30,603 bases of DNA, from assembly GCA_036556805.1 (NCBI GenBank), contig DATBIS010000013.1:1-30603 (forward strand), in the 5' to 3' direction. Both the position numbers and the translations under genes were made by a program. Numbering within the stretch: position 1 is the first letter of the stretch; each line of letters opens with the position of its first letter. This stretch comes from DATBIS01 sp036556805 (GTDB lineage: Bacteria; Actinomycetota; UBA4738; HRBIN12). This document shows, piece after piece, positions 1-7,728 of the stretch. A model generated the notes under the pieces. It saw only the letters and a list, made by a program, of their open reading frames with translations. It made no database searches and had not been told where the DNA came from.

Positions 1-24
1 CACGGGCTCACGCTGAGCCGTCGG

Positions 25-53
25 TTGAAGCTCCTTCGGGCCGGGCCTAGGAT
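25..53 (+). promoter_or_regulatory. sigma70-type promoter of tRNA-Gly
   Basis: TTGAAG at 25-30 and TAGGAT at 48-53 are separated by exactly 17 bases, close to the housekeeping consensus. The predicted transcription start (about 60) lies just upstream of the tRNA at 63. Based on sequence only. Confidence 0.6.
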
Positions 54-62
54 TGTTGATAC

Positions 63-138
<76 letters not shown>

Positions 139-152
139 ATCGCGGGACCTCG

Positions 153-920
153 TCAGAGAACGTCCCAAGTCAGGCTGTCGTACGTCTCCGTGAGGCTTCG
201 CGTGCGCTCCTCCGAGGCAGGAAGCTCGACGTCGTCGATGCCGGTGACCGCGGCGACCCCGCGCGCGTTCGTCAGGAACGCTCCTTCGAACGACGGGATG
301 TCGCGAAGGCGAACCGTCGCTCGACGTATCTGAATCCCGCGTGCTGGCAGCGCCGTCTCCAGCAGCTGCATCGTGATGCCCTGAAGTTGCGGGGCGTCGG
401 GCCATACGACGTCGGGGCCTTCGAAGAATCCGATGTTCGCGATCGACGTCTCGGACATCGCTCCGTCGTCCCCGACGAGGAGCGCATCGTCGAAGCCCTC
501 GCGCTGGACGTGCTCCCGATAGGGTCCCTGGCCGGCGGCGAGATGCTTCAGATGGGGTTGCGGTCGTTGAAAGGCAACGGACTTGAGCCGCTGCGGCGAC
601 GCGATCTTGGCCGGCTCCCTCACCGTGACGAGCATCGCGGGTTGCGCCTCCGCTTCGAGGACGTACACGCGAACGGACGCGTCCTTCGTGTCTTGCAGCG
701 CCTGCCGGATCAGCGCACGCACGTGCTCCCCGTCGAAGCCGATATCGAAGAGCTCGCGGTTCGCAGCCTTCAGCCGGCTCAGGTGGAGGTCGAGGCCGCG
801 GGTACGCCCGTCTCGAACCTGCATCGCGGTGAAGTGACCCGTCCGCGACTCCATGGACGGCACGACCTCGACATCGACCGGTCGGCCATCGACCTCCGCA
901 CGGGGAAGGATGTCGCCCAC
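153..920 (-). CDS. class IV PLP-dependent aminotransferase (branched-chain aminotransferase / aminodeoxychorismate lyase fold)
   Basis: This 255-residue protein has the fold-type IV layout: an N-terminal arm rich in 'HLSRL' (matching the family's FRLDEHLERL-type helix), a lysine within 'PHLKHL' near residue 125 as candidate PLP Schiff-base lysine, and 'MSETSIANIGFF', matching the family's SE.t.sNif motif that contacts PLP. The family includes branched-chain aminotransferase, D-amino acid aminotransferase and 4-amino-4-deoxychorismate lyase; the substrate cannot be told here, and the short length fits lyase-like members. The GTG start at 918-920 has no Shine-Dalgarno but has TAGCTT (927-932, minus strand) six bases upstream, so a leaderless internal transcript is possible. 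It lies 29 nt downstream of the HD-GYP gene on the same strand and may also be cotranscribed with it. Confidence 0.85.
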   Translation of the reverse strand: MGDILPRAEVDGRPVDVEVVPSMESRTGHFTAMQVRDGRTRGLDLHLSRLKAANRELFDIGFDGEHVRALIRQALQDTKDASVRVYVLEAEAQPAMLVTVREPAKIASPQRLKSVAFQRPQPHLKHLAAGQGPYREHVQREGFDDALLVGDDGAMSETSIANIGFFEGPDVVWPDAPQLQGITMQLLETALPARGIQIRRATVRLRDIPSFEGAFLTNARGVAAVTGIDDVELPASEERTRSLTETYDSLTWDVL

Positions 921-926
921 GAAGCG

Positions 927-932
927 AAGCTA
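927..932 (-). promoter_or_regulatory. candidate -10 box for leaderless aminotransferase transcript
   Basis: On the minus strand TAGCTT is followed by six bases and then the GTG start. No Shine-Dalgarno is present. There is no convincing -35 element, and the site sits just before the end of the upstream gene, so this is tentative. Confidence 0.35.
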
Positions 933-949
933 GCGAAAAGGACGGCGGG

Positions 950-2503
950 CTAGCCCTCGTGCGAGGTGCGAGCCGCGGGGCGATCGAGCGACAGCGCCGA
1001 GGGCGCTCGCTCGGTGGGGTGGCAGTCCGCGGCAGCGGCGATCATCTCGTCGAGGTCCGCGCGAGTGTGCTCGGGAACCAGCCCGAGCTCGGCGACGACG
1101 TCGAGGAAGGCCTCGACACAAGCGGGGTCGAAGAGCGTCCCGCTTCCGGCCGCGATGTGCGACACGGCGCGATCGGGCTCCCACGCGGGTCGGTAGGCGC
1201 GGTCGGACGTGAGCGCGTCCCAGACGTCCGCGACGGCCACGATGCGACCGAAGAGCGGGATGTCGTTGCCTCCCAGCCGGTCCGGGTAGCCGGAGCCGTC
1301 CCAGCGCTCGTGGTGGTGGCGGATTGCCGAGAGGGCACCCTGCAGCGAAGCGGCCTTCCCGGCGAGCGCCCACCCGACTTCGGGGTGGCGCTGGATCTCG
1401 ATCCACTCCTCGGGCTCGAGCGCGCCGGGCTTGTTGAGGATGTGATCCGGGACGCTGATCTTGCCGACGTCGTGGAGCACGGCCCCCTGGTGCAGCCCCC
1501 GCACGCGGTCGGGTTCCAGGGCGAGACGAAGCCCGATCCGCGTCGACATGCTCGCGACGCGCGAGGAGTGACCGTGCGTGTACGGATCCTTCGCCTCGAC
1601 CGCGCCTACCAATGCGTTCAGAGCATCCGGATGGCGCTGGGCGACTTGCTCGACCGGGTCGCGGACGTTGATCCCGCCCACGGCTCCGTGGAGCGTGTGC
1701 GTCCCTCGGTAGCCCGTCACGACCGCCCAGGCGGCGGCGGAGAAGCCGGCGAGGAGGTACAGGTGGTAGTCCCACCACGAGAGGCGCCAGAACGTCCCGT
1801 ATGTGAGCGAGAGCAGCGCCGACATCGCGAGCCAGCTCGCGAGCACGAGTGCGAGCTCGATCCGGTCACGGCCCAGGCGCCAGCGGCGCCAGTGATGCGC
1901 GCCCACCAGCAGGAGGATGATCGCGCTCGCGCCGAGGATGATGCTGCGCAGTTGTGTCTCGCCCGGGATGGGAGCGGTGCCCGCAAACGAGGTCGGGTCG
2001 ATCGCGATCGCGAGGGACAGCAGCGCGATCGTCGCCATCGGAAGCCACAGGGCTGCGCGCGGCGAGGTCGCGACGACGCGCGAGACGATGCCGTCGGTTC
2101 TCGCGGCGGCCGCGAGACAGAGCGCGAACGTCGCGAGCGCGAGCACCGGCAGTCGTCCCACCCACATGTTCAAGGGGCGCCCGAGGATGCCCGGGGTGGT
2201 GAGGCCGTGCGCGAGCATCATGAAGCCCACGGCGATGCACCCGATCGCGAGCAAAATCGGCGCGGACCGGCCGTCGCGCGCCGCGAACGCCGAGGTGGCG
2301 AGCGCCACCAGCAGCGCGCAGCCGGCGATCGCGCTCACCACGTAGATGTGGAACACGGGAGATTCGAAGATCGGGTCGAGGGCGGGGATCGCGCGCGCGA
2401 GCCAGAGCAGTCCCGCCGGGGCGAGGAGGAGCGCCGAGAGCAGCAGGAATCCGCGCCGATCAAGGCGGTGCCGACGTCGACCGCTGCGTGAGGTCTTCAT
2501 CAT
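950..2503 (-). CDS. integral membrane HD-GYP domain protein (putative cyclic-di-GMP phosphodiesterase)
   Basis: From the ATG at 2501-2503 the protein has 517 residues. Residues about 10-270 contain seven or eight hydrophobic segments (a membrane sensor region I cannot assign to a named family). A soluble HD-GYP domain follows from about residue 293 to 471, with 'HDVGK' at 344-348 and the signature 'HHERWDGSGYP' at 397-407. HD-GYP enzymes hydrolyse cyclic di-GMP in two steps at a di- or tri-metal site, and the visible ligand motifs are intact. The reading frame is open back to 2680, but the extra 59 residues are low-complexity Arg/Ser/Pro and lie in the divergent gap to the DUF72 gene. I therefore start at the Met-Met pair preceding the first membrane helix. 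The aminotransferase gene follows 29 nt downstream. Confidence 0.9.
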   Translation of the reverse strand: MMKTSRSGRRRHRLDRRGFLLLSALLLAPAGLLWLARAIPALDPIFESPVFHIYVVSAIAGCALLVALATSAFAARDGRSAPILLAIGCIAVGFMMLAHGLTTPGILGRPLNMWVGRLPVLALATFALCLAAAARTDGIVSRVVATSPRAALWLPMATIALLSLAIAIDPTSFAGTAPIPGETQLRSIILGASAIILLLVGAHHWRRWRLGRDRIELALVLASWLAMSALLSLTYGTFWRLSWWDYHLYLLAGFSAAAWAVVTGYRGTHTLHGAVGGINVRDPVEQVAQRHPDALNALVGAVEAKDPYTHGHSSRVASMSTRIGLRLALEPDRVRGLHQGAVLHDVGKISVPDHILNKPGALEPEEWIEIQRHPEVGWALAGKAASLQGALSAIRHHHERWDGSGYPDRLGGNDIPLFGRIVAVADVWDALTSDRAYRPAWEPDRAVSHIAAGSGTLFDPACVEAFLDVVAELGLVPEHTRADLDEMIAAAADCHPTERAPSALSLDRPAARTSHEG

Positions 2504-2761
2504 GCGATCTCTCGATTGCCGTGGGTACCCGAGAGACATCGACCCAGGAAGAGGGCGGCTTGAGGGGCTGCGGGACGTGTCAGTTTCTGCGCCGCCCAGA
2601 CGGGAAGGACTCGGCCGAGGAGGTGCCGTGGGCAACGGGATCGGAGAGCCGCGCCGCCACCGACGCGACGAGCGTGTCACCTTCGACGATGTGGGGACGA
2701 TGCCTCACCAGGACGAGGGCGAGGTTCCGGCGGCCGATTCCTCCGCGCCCGTGCAGACGTG

Positions 2762-3508
2762 ATGTGGTTCGTCGGCACGAGCGGGTGGCACTACAAGGAC
2801 TGGAAGGCCCGCTTCTACCCGGATCACCTCGCGACGAGCGAGTGGCTCGCCTTCTACGCCGAGCGGTTCCCCACCGTCGAGGTCAACAACACGTTCTACC
2901 GGCTGCCACCCGAGCAGACGTTCGACCGGTGGGCCGCGGAGACCCCGCCGGGGTTCGTCTTCTCGGTGAAGGCGAGTCGGTACATCACGCACATCCGAAG
3001 GCTGGCTGACCCGAGGGATGCCCTGGAGGTGTTGCTCACCCGGGCGCGGCATCTCGGCGATCGCCTCGGCCCGATCCTGGTCCAGCTGCCTCCCAATGCG
3101 ATGTTCGACCCGGAGCGTCTCCGAGGGTTCCTCGCCGCACTGCCACCGGGCGTGCGAGCGGCAATCGAGTTTCGCCATGCCTCGTGGGAGCGCTCGGAGA
3201 CCTACGAGCTCCTCGACGAGGCGCGCGTCGCGCTCGTGTGGCCGGACCGGCCCGGCGCGCGCGCCCGGCTCCCGTCGACCGGAGGATGGTGCTACGTCCG
3301 GATGCACCAAGGTCGTCGAACCGCCCCCGGCTACACGAACGCGAAGCTCCGTCGATGGGCGGATCGGCTCGCCCCGATGGAGGCGGGCGGCTACGTGTAC
3401 TTCAACAACGATCACCAGGGCGCGGCCGTCCGGGATGCCGCGACCCTCACGAGGCTCCTGGCGGATCGAGGGGCGGACGTGGCCTCGCGGCGTCCGTCCA
3501 CGGCTTGA
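2762..3508 (+). CDS. DUF72 (YecE-like) family protein
   Basis: The 248-residue protein begins 'MWFVGTSGWHYKDW', the typical DUF72 opening, and continues with the family's 'NNTFYRLP', 'FSVKASRYITH' and late 'YFNNDHQG' blocks in the expected order and at the usual length (about 240-250). The family adopts a TIM-barrel fold and its biochemical role is not established. A GTG in frame sits one codon earlier (2759); I prefer the ATG because family members start directly at this position. No Shine-Dalgarno is evident. It diverges from the HD-GYP gene across a roughly 258-base gap (2504-2761) in which I see no other gene. Confidence 0.92.
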   Translation: MWFVGTSGWHYKDWKARFYPDHLATSEWLAFYAERFPTVEVNNTFYRLPPEQTFDRWAAETPPGFVFSVKASRYITHIRRLADPRDALEVLLTRARHLGDRLGPILVQLPPNAMFDPERLRGFLAALPPGVRAAIEFRHASWERSETYELLDEARVALVWPDRPGARARLPSTGGWCYVRMHQGRRTAPGYTNAKLRRWADRLAPMEAGGYVYFNNDHQGAAVRDAATLTRLLADRGADVASRRPSTA

Positions 3509-3514
3509 CGAACT

Positions 3515-3736
3515 TCAAGCGCCTTGCGAGCGCCGGTAACGGGGACTCTCCGCGAGCATGCGGCGCAGGGTGACGTTCTTCGAACGGGCCGCGGGCGGCC
3601 GCCCGATCCTGAGGTCCGAGGTCCAGTCGCAGGCGCCGCAGTAGAAGCCGTCGATCGTGCCGTGAATCGACGAACGGCGCGTCGTCTCGTGGATCTCATC
3701 GCAGCCGCATTCCGGACAGAGCTCTGGGCGCTCCAT
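3515..3736 (-). CDS. small zinc-ribbon protein, unknown function
   Basis: Starting at the ATG at 3734-3736 the product has 73 residues with two CxxC-type pairs: 'CPECGC' near residue 7 and 'YCGACDW' about 20 residues later. This spacing suits a zinc ribbon (rubredoxin-like knuckles). The C-terminal part is basic (RPPAARSKNVTLRRM). The frame is open upstream to 3919, but that part would run antisense across tRNA-Cys and has no protein-like character, so it is excluded. It converges with the DUF72 gene, with 6 nt between the stop codons. No specific function can be assigned; it could bind nucleic acid or be a small redox or metal-binding protein. Confidence 0.65.
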   Translation of the reverse strand: MERPELCPECGCDEIHETTRRSSIHGTIDGFYCGACDWTSDLRIGRPPAARSKNVTLRRMLAESPRYRRSQGA

Positions 3737-3833
3737 AGGGTAGGTTTCGGCCCCGAGTCGGCGGCGGTAAAGCTCGAGATCGTCTCCGCCGCAGGGGCCG
3801 GACCGAGTCCGAGCGCACGGGTAGACTGGGCTG

Positions 3834-3855
3834 CGGCCCGGGACTGCCCGGGCCG
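3834..3855 (+). other. GC-rich perfect stem-loop upstream of tRNA-Cys
   Basis: CGGCCCGGG (3834-3842) and CCCGGGCCG (3847-3855) form a perfect 9-bp stem with the loop ACTG. No T-run follows, so it is not a typical intrinsic terminator. A possible -10 (TAGACT, 3822-3827) lies just before it, so the stem would be at the 5' end of the tRNA precursor. Confidence 0.6.
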
Positions 3856-3863
3856 ATACGTTC

Positions 3864-3934
3864 GGCGGGGTGGCCGAGTGGTTAGGCAGAGGCCTGCAAA
3901 GCCTCGTACACCGGTTCAATTCCGGTCCCCGCCT
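3864..3934 (+). tRNA. tRNA-Cys (anticodon GCA)
   Basis: The 71-nt cloverleaf has acceptor GGCGGGG (3864-3870) pairing with CCCCGCC (3927-3933), discriminator T3934 (a cysteine identity element), a GCA anticodon within CTGCAAA, and a T-arm GGTTCAATTCC. CCA is not encoded. Confidence 0.95.
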
Positions 3935-3955
3935 CGTGGTACAACCGAACAGCGA

Positions 3956-4027
3956 GGGCGCTTAGCTCAGGGGGAGAGCGCTTCCCTGACACGGAAGAGG
4001 TCAGAGGTTCAAATCCTCTAGCGCCCA
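3956..4027 (+). tRNA. tRNA-Val (anticodon GAC)
   Basis: The 72-nt cloverleaf has acceptor GGGCGCT (3956-3962) pairing with AGCGCCC (4020-4026), discriminator A4027, and anticodon stem CTTCC/GGAAG enclosing CTGACAC, giving anticodon GAC for valine. CCA is not encoded. It follows tRNA-Cys by 21 nt and is probably cotranscribed with it. Confidence 0.95.
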
Positions 4028-4112
4028 CTTCGGCGCCGCGCCACGACCTGCACGAAGTGTGCTCGTTCGCGGCACCTGATAGGAGTGATTGGAGCGACCG
4101 GAAGGAGGCGCC

Positions 4113-4478
4113 ATGAACCTTACGGGAGTCCTGATCGGGTCCGAGGATCCGAAGCCGCTCGCGGAGTACTACACGAAGCTCTTCGGTGAGCCAACGATGG
4201 CGGAGTGGGGCTACACCAGCTGGCAGATCGGCAACGGCTGGATCACGGTCGGTCCCCACGATCACGTGAAGGGCACGAACGAGCAACCGGGCCGTGTGAT
4301 CTGGAACATCGAGACCGCCGACGTACCGGGCGAGTTCGAGCGCTTCAGGACGGCGGGCGCGACGGTCGTTCAAGAGCCGTACCACCCCGGCGAGGAGGGC
4401 GAGGAGGGAGCGGAGATGTGGATCGCGACCTTCGCCGACCCCGACGGGAACTATTTCCAGCTGATGAGCCCGATGTAG
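4113..4478 (+). CDS. VOC superfamily (glyoxalase/bleomycin-resistance fold) protein
   Basis: The 121-residue product has the vicinal oxygen chelate layout: 'LIGSEDPKPLAEYYTKLFGEP' (sheet and helix of the first beta-alpha-beta-beta-beta unit) and the closing 'FADPDGNYFQLMSP', the family's hallmark end. The length is that of a single two-module VOC domain. Members include glyoxalase I, dioxygenases and antibiotic-binding proteins; the substrate is not predictable here. The ATG at 4113 is preceded by a strong Shine-Dalgarno (GAAGGAGG, 4101-4108), which decides this start over an in-frame TTG at 4089. It converges with the M24 gene. Confidence 0.88.
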   Translation: MNLTGVLIGSEDPKPLAEYYTKLFGEPTMAEWGYTSWQIGNGWITVGPHDHVKGTNEQPGRVIWNIETADVPGEFERFRTAGATVVQEPYHPGEEGEEGAEMWIATFADPDGNYFQLMSPM

Positions 4479-4508
4479 CTGCGGTTCGCCGGCTGGTTCC
4501 CGGCTACC

Positions 4509-5600
4509 TCAGCGCAGGCGTTCGTCGAACGGGTAGTTGGCAAGCTCCCGCACGCCGTCCCTCGTGACGAGCACCTGGTCGCCCAGCTTCACCGCGTGGT
4601 CGGCGCCCGGTTCCCCCGCGTACAGCTCCACCACGAGCGCCATGTTCTCGCGAACGACGCGGTCGGGGTTCGGCTGAGGATCGATCGGATAGCAGACGCT
4701 GGGGCTCTCCTCTTCGAGGCCGATGCCGTGGATCATGATCTCGTAGCGCTGGGGCAGGTACTTCTCGGGAAGCGGCGGCGCGAGCGTCGCGAGCTCGCCG
4801 CAGGTACGTCCCGGCCGGACGACCTCCTTCATGCCCTGCAGCCATTCGAGCGCCGCGCGATACGTGTCCCGAACCGGGTCCGGCGGGGGCCCGTCGCCGC
4901 AAAGGAACGTTCGCGACACGCAGAAGAAGTAGCCCTCGATCCCCACGCAATCGGTGTCAACAAAGACGACGTCGCCCGCCTCGACGCGCCGATCGGTGGC
5001 CTCGGCACGCCATGGGTTGGTGTTCGGCCCCGAGCACACCGTGTTCGTCGCGAGATATTCGCCGCCCTTCGCGAGGAGAACCTCCGCGTGAACGGCGAGC
5101 AGCTCTCGTTCGCGGACGCCCGGAACGACCGCCCGCTCGAACGACCCGAGCATGGTTTCGACCACGCGTCCGTTGCGCTCGAGCAGCGCGACCTCCTCGG
5201 GGGTCTTAACCTCGCGGGCGGCCTGGGTGACCGCGGCCGAATCGAGCAAGGTGAGCCCGGCGCGCTGAAGCGCGACGAACCCCGGTGTCGCGAGCCGATC
5301 CACCGCGAGCGGTTCGCCGGCGACGCCGAGCTCTCCCATCGCCTCGATCGTCTCGGCGGCCCACGCGTCCGCCTCGGGCTCCGGGTCGTCGTGGAAGGCC
5401 CACATCCGCATCGGCCGGATGTCGGCGTCCGTGACCCGTTCGGATCGATGGATCGAGTTCGTGTGCTCGAACAGGATCGGCCGGCCCTCGGCGGGGACGA
5501 GCGCGCTTCGCACGAACGTGCTCATGCTCCACACGGGCATCGCGGCGGCGCCGGTCGCGTACCGGATGTTGGGCTCATGCAACAGGAGGCAGGAGGCCAC
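4509..5600 (-). CDS. M24 (creatinase/Xaa-Pro aminopeptidase/DddP-like) protein with lost metal ligands
   Basis: The 363 residues from the GTG at 5598-5600 show the M24 pita-bread fold: an N-terminal creatinase-like domain opening with 'LHEPNIRYATG', then the catalytic domain with 'VDTDCVGIEGYFFCVSRTF' (residues 214-232), 'HGIGLEEESP' (291-300) and 'KLGDQVLVTRDG' (338-349). The family (aminopeptidase P, prolidase, creatinase, the DMSP lyase DddP) normally has five or six metal ligands. Here D215, D217, H291 and E325 are in place, but the second Asp is Cys227 and the final Glu is Gly340. The spacing and wording resemble DddP more than peptidases. A conserved-looking N-terminal stretch continues in frame upstream to about 5687 without ATG, GTG or TTG. 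It lies immediately downstream of the pseudokinase gene on the same strand. Peptidase or lyase activity is doubtful. Confidence 0.82.
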   Translation of the reverse strand: MASCLLLHEPNIRYATGAAAMPVWSMSTFVRSALVPAEGRPILFEHTNSIHRSERVTDADIRPMRMWAFHDDPEPEADAWAAETIEAMGELGVAGEPLAVDRLATPGFVALQRAGLTLLDSAAVTQAAREVKTPEEVALLERNGRVVETMLGSFERAVVPGVRERELLAVHAEVLLAKGGEYLATNTVCSGPNTNPWRAEATDRRVEAGDVVFVDTDCVGIEGYFFCVSRTFLCGDGPPPDPVRDTYRAALEWLQGMKEVVRPGRTCGELATLAPPLPEKYLPQRYEIMIHGIGLEEESPSVCYPIDPQPNPDRVVRENMALVVELYAGEPGADHAVKLGDQVLVTRDGVRELANYPFDERLR

Positions 5601-5683
5601 ACCCTGGGTGCGCAGCTCGCGCTGGAGTCGTTCGAGGCGCCCCGCGCGCAGCGCCTGGAGGTCGACCTCGCGCTCGACGGACG

Positions 5684-6790
5684 TCAGGGAGCGTCCTGTC
5701 GATCCGGGGTTGCTCCCACGAGCAGCGTCACGCCGGTGCCGGGCGGCACGACCTGACCGGTCGGCGGCTCGGTGCCGATCACGATGCCGGGCGGTCCCTC
5801 GGCGGGTTCGGCCGCTGCGACCACGAGCTCTCGGGTCTCGAGCCGCCGTCTCGCCTCCAGCGCGGAGAGGCCCGCGACGTCGGGCACGGCGACGCCGGTC
5901 GAGGCGGCCGGAGTTTCCGCGCTCGGCGAGCTTGCCGGTGGCGGAGAGCCGTGGTCTTCGGTCACCGGCGATCGAAGCGTCATGAAGCCGACCGACGCGG
6001 CCACGACCGCCGCCACGGCGATCGCCCCGACGGCGACGCGACGGTCCGGCGACGGACCTCGCCCCACCTCCCGGCCGTCGTCGCGATCGTCCGCGAGGAC
6101 GGCGTCGATGAACGGCCCGAGCCCCGCGTCGGGGTGTCGTGCTCCCGTTCGAACGGCGTGTTCCAGCAGATCCAGGGAACGCGCGTCGCGCATGAGGTCG
6201 GGTTCACGCGCCGCGGCGTCGTGCGAACCGTATCCGTTCGCTCCCGAGCCGTTTCCGTTCGCTCCGCGCGCATGCCGCGCGGCGTACCAGATCGCGGTCG
6301 GGATGCCGAAGTCGAAGAGTTTCACGCCGCCTTCCGGCGTCAGCAGGACACTGTCGGGGGAGAGGCCGCCGTGCACGAGCCCGATCTCGTGCGCGGCTTC
6401 GAGGCCGTCTCGGATCTGGCGCGTGACCGCCTCGGCCTCGGCGGGGTCGAGCGCTCCATCCCGCGCGAGTCGGGCGGCGAGCGTCTCGCCCTCGGCCGGC
6501 GCCATCACGACGAAACGGGCCGGACCTTCGTCTCCGCCTGCCGGGTCGAGGACCTCGAGCACGTTCGGGTGCCGCAGCAGCGAAACCGGGCGAAGCTCGA
6601 TGCCGAGCCATCGGACGAACCTGGGCTCCGCGACCAGGTCGTCGCGCAGCACGCGCACCGTGACCGGCCGGCCCGCCTGGAGGTCCTCCGCGGACCAGAC
6701 CGCGCCCAGGGGGTCCTCGCTCAGCCGGTCGACCAGGCGATAGCGGCCGCCGCCCTCGAGGGAACGGCTTCCCCAGCGGGTACGCCACAT
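5684..6790 (-). CDS. membrane-anchored PASTA-domain pseudokinase
   Basis: The 368-residue product starts at the ATG at 6788-6790; further upstream residues lie in the divergent promoter region. Residues 15-165 resemble the N-lobe and catalytic loop of Hanks-type Ser/Thr kinases ('LVHGGLSPDSVLL', 'VKLFDFGIP'). However, the Gly loop is degenerate (SEDPLG), the VAIK lysine is Arg46, and HRD reads H140-G141-G142, losing the catalytic Asp; the following Asn is Ser147. The DFG Asp160 is kept. The C-lobe is replaced by a Gly/Asn linker (175-190) and about 50 residues. A membrane helix spans 252-273, followed by a Pro/Ser linker and one PASTA domain (about 299-360, 'VPDVAGLSALEARRRL') outside the cell. 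PASTA domains bind muropeptides or peptidoglycan. Phosphotransfer looks impossible; a scaffold role is inferred. The end overlaps the possible start of the M24 gene. Confidence 0.87.
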   Translation of the reverse strand: MWRTRWGSRSLEGGGRYRLVDRLSEDPLGAVWSAEDLQAGRPVTVRVLRDDLVAEPRFVRWLGIELRPVSLLRHPNVLEVLDPAGGDEGPARFVVMAPAEGETLAARLARDGALDPAEAEAVTRQIRDGLEAAHEIGLVHGGLSPDSVLLTPEGGVKLFDFGIPTAIWYAARHARGANGNGSGANGYGSHDAAAREPDLMRDARSLDLLEHAVRTGARHPDAGLGPFIDAVLADDRDDGREVGRGPSPDRRVAVGAIAVAAVVAASVGFMTLRSPVTEDHGSPPPASSPSAETPAASTGVAVPDVAGLSALEARRRLETRELVVAAAEPAEGPPGIVIGTEPPTGQVVPPGTGVTLLVGATPDRQDAP

Positions 6791-6903
6791 GGTTCTTGTC
6801 ACTCTACGTTGCGTTGATGTAGAACGAAAGACCCACATCGGGGTTCGAACGACGGGCCGATCCCGCGTCGGTCCTGCAGGCACACCAGCAGGGAGGTGCA
6901 GCC

Positions 6904-7725
6904 ATGCAGCGACAGTGGTGGACGAAGGTCCTCACGCTCTTCGTCGTGCTCGTGATGGGCGCGGCGCCCGCCTGGGAAGCAGGCGCGAAGCCGCTCCCGG
7001 CGGTCGTGACGGTGCTCCACGCGCTTCCGAACTTCACGGCGGACGTGTACGTGAACGGCGAGCTGACGTTGTCCGGTTTCAAGCCGGAGACGGCGACGGA
7101 TCCGCTCGAGCTCCCCGCCGGGAAGTACACCATCGAGATCCGTGACGTCGGTGCCTCGGCGGACTCCAAGCCCGCGCTCGAGGGCAGCGTCGAGCTTCGC
7201 GCTGGCGAGAACGTGTCGATCATCGCCGGGCTCACGAAGGTGGGCGATCCGGCGCTGAACGTGTTCGCGAACGACGTCAGCCGGGTGCCGGCGGGGAGCA
7301 CGCGACTCGTCGTGCGCAACGTCGCGGATGCGCCGCCGTTCGGGGTCCGACTCGACGGGAAGCTCGTCTTCAAGAACGTGCCGAACTCGAGCGAGGCCAC
7401 GAAGCAGGTCGACGCGGGCACGTACGCCTTCAGGACGACTCCGGCGTCGGGCTCGAAGATCGGCCCCGAGGAGCTGGTGCTCGAGGAGGGGACGGCCGGC
7501 ATCGTGTACACCGTGGGCTCCGCGAAGGACGGCACGCTCGACCTCATGTTCCAGACGATTGCGGGGCTCCAGAACTCGCCCGGGTCGGTCCTCACCGGTG
7601 ACGGCGGGCTCGCCGCGTCTTCGGGGTTCCCCGCCTGGGCGGCGGGCGTGATGGCGGTCGCGTTGATCGGGCTCGTGGGGTCGGGCGCGGCGATCGTGCG
7701 GCGCCGGGCGGTCGTTCGCGGCTAG
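6904..7725 (+). CDS. DUF4397 domain secreted/surface protein
   Basis: The 273-residue protein has a Sec signal peptide (residues 1-27, hydrophobic 'VLTLFVVLVMGAAPAW'). Two tandem DUF4397-like beta modules follow: 'VVTVLHALPNFTADVYVNG' and, after about 105 residues, 'TRLVVRNVADAPPFGVRLDG'. A C-terminal hydrophobic helix ends in RRR, as in cell-wall-sorted or membrane-anchored surface proteins. No LPXTG-type pentapeptide is visible before that helix. The start is supported by AGGGAGG (6890-6896) upstream of the ATG. The function of DUF4397 is unknown. The class F sortase gene starts 3 nt after the stop, so the two are probably cotranscribed; the sortase may attach or process this protein (inference). 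It diverges from the pseudokinase gene. Confidence 0.87.
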   Translation: MQRQWWTKVLTLFVVLVMGAAPAWEAGAKPLPAVVTVLHALPNFTADVYVNGELTLSGFKPETATDPLELPAGKYTIEIRDVGASADSKPALEGSVELRAGENVSIIAGLTKVGDPALNVFANDVSRVPAGSTRLVVRNVADAPPFGVRLDGKLVFKNVPNSSEATKQVDAGTYAFRTTPASGSKIGPEELVLEEGTAGIVYTVGSAKDGTLDLMFQTIAGLQNSPGSVLTGDGGLAASSGFPAWAAGVMAVALIGLVGSGAAIVRRRAVVRG

Positions 7726-7728
7726 TCG

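Noticed and set aside
2504..2680. 59-residue N-terminal extension of the HD-GYP protein
   Set aside because: Low-complexity Arg/Ser/Pro sequence without a ribosome site in a divergent intergenic gap. The Met-Met start just before the first membrane helix fits better.
3882..4385. Minus-strand ORF containing 'GARGFEPLTSSVSGKRS'
   Set aside because: This peptide is the well-known artefact of translating tRNA genes antisense; it crosses tRNA-Cys and tRNA-Val. The same applies to 'NLRPLACEASALPLSYAPS' at 9993-10367 and 'GAGGLEPATSCV' at 11806-12486.
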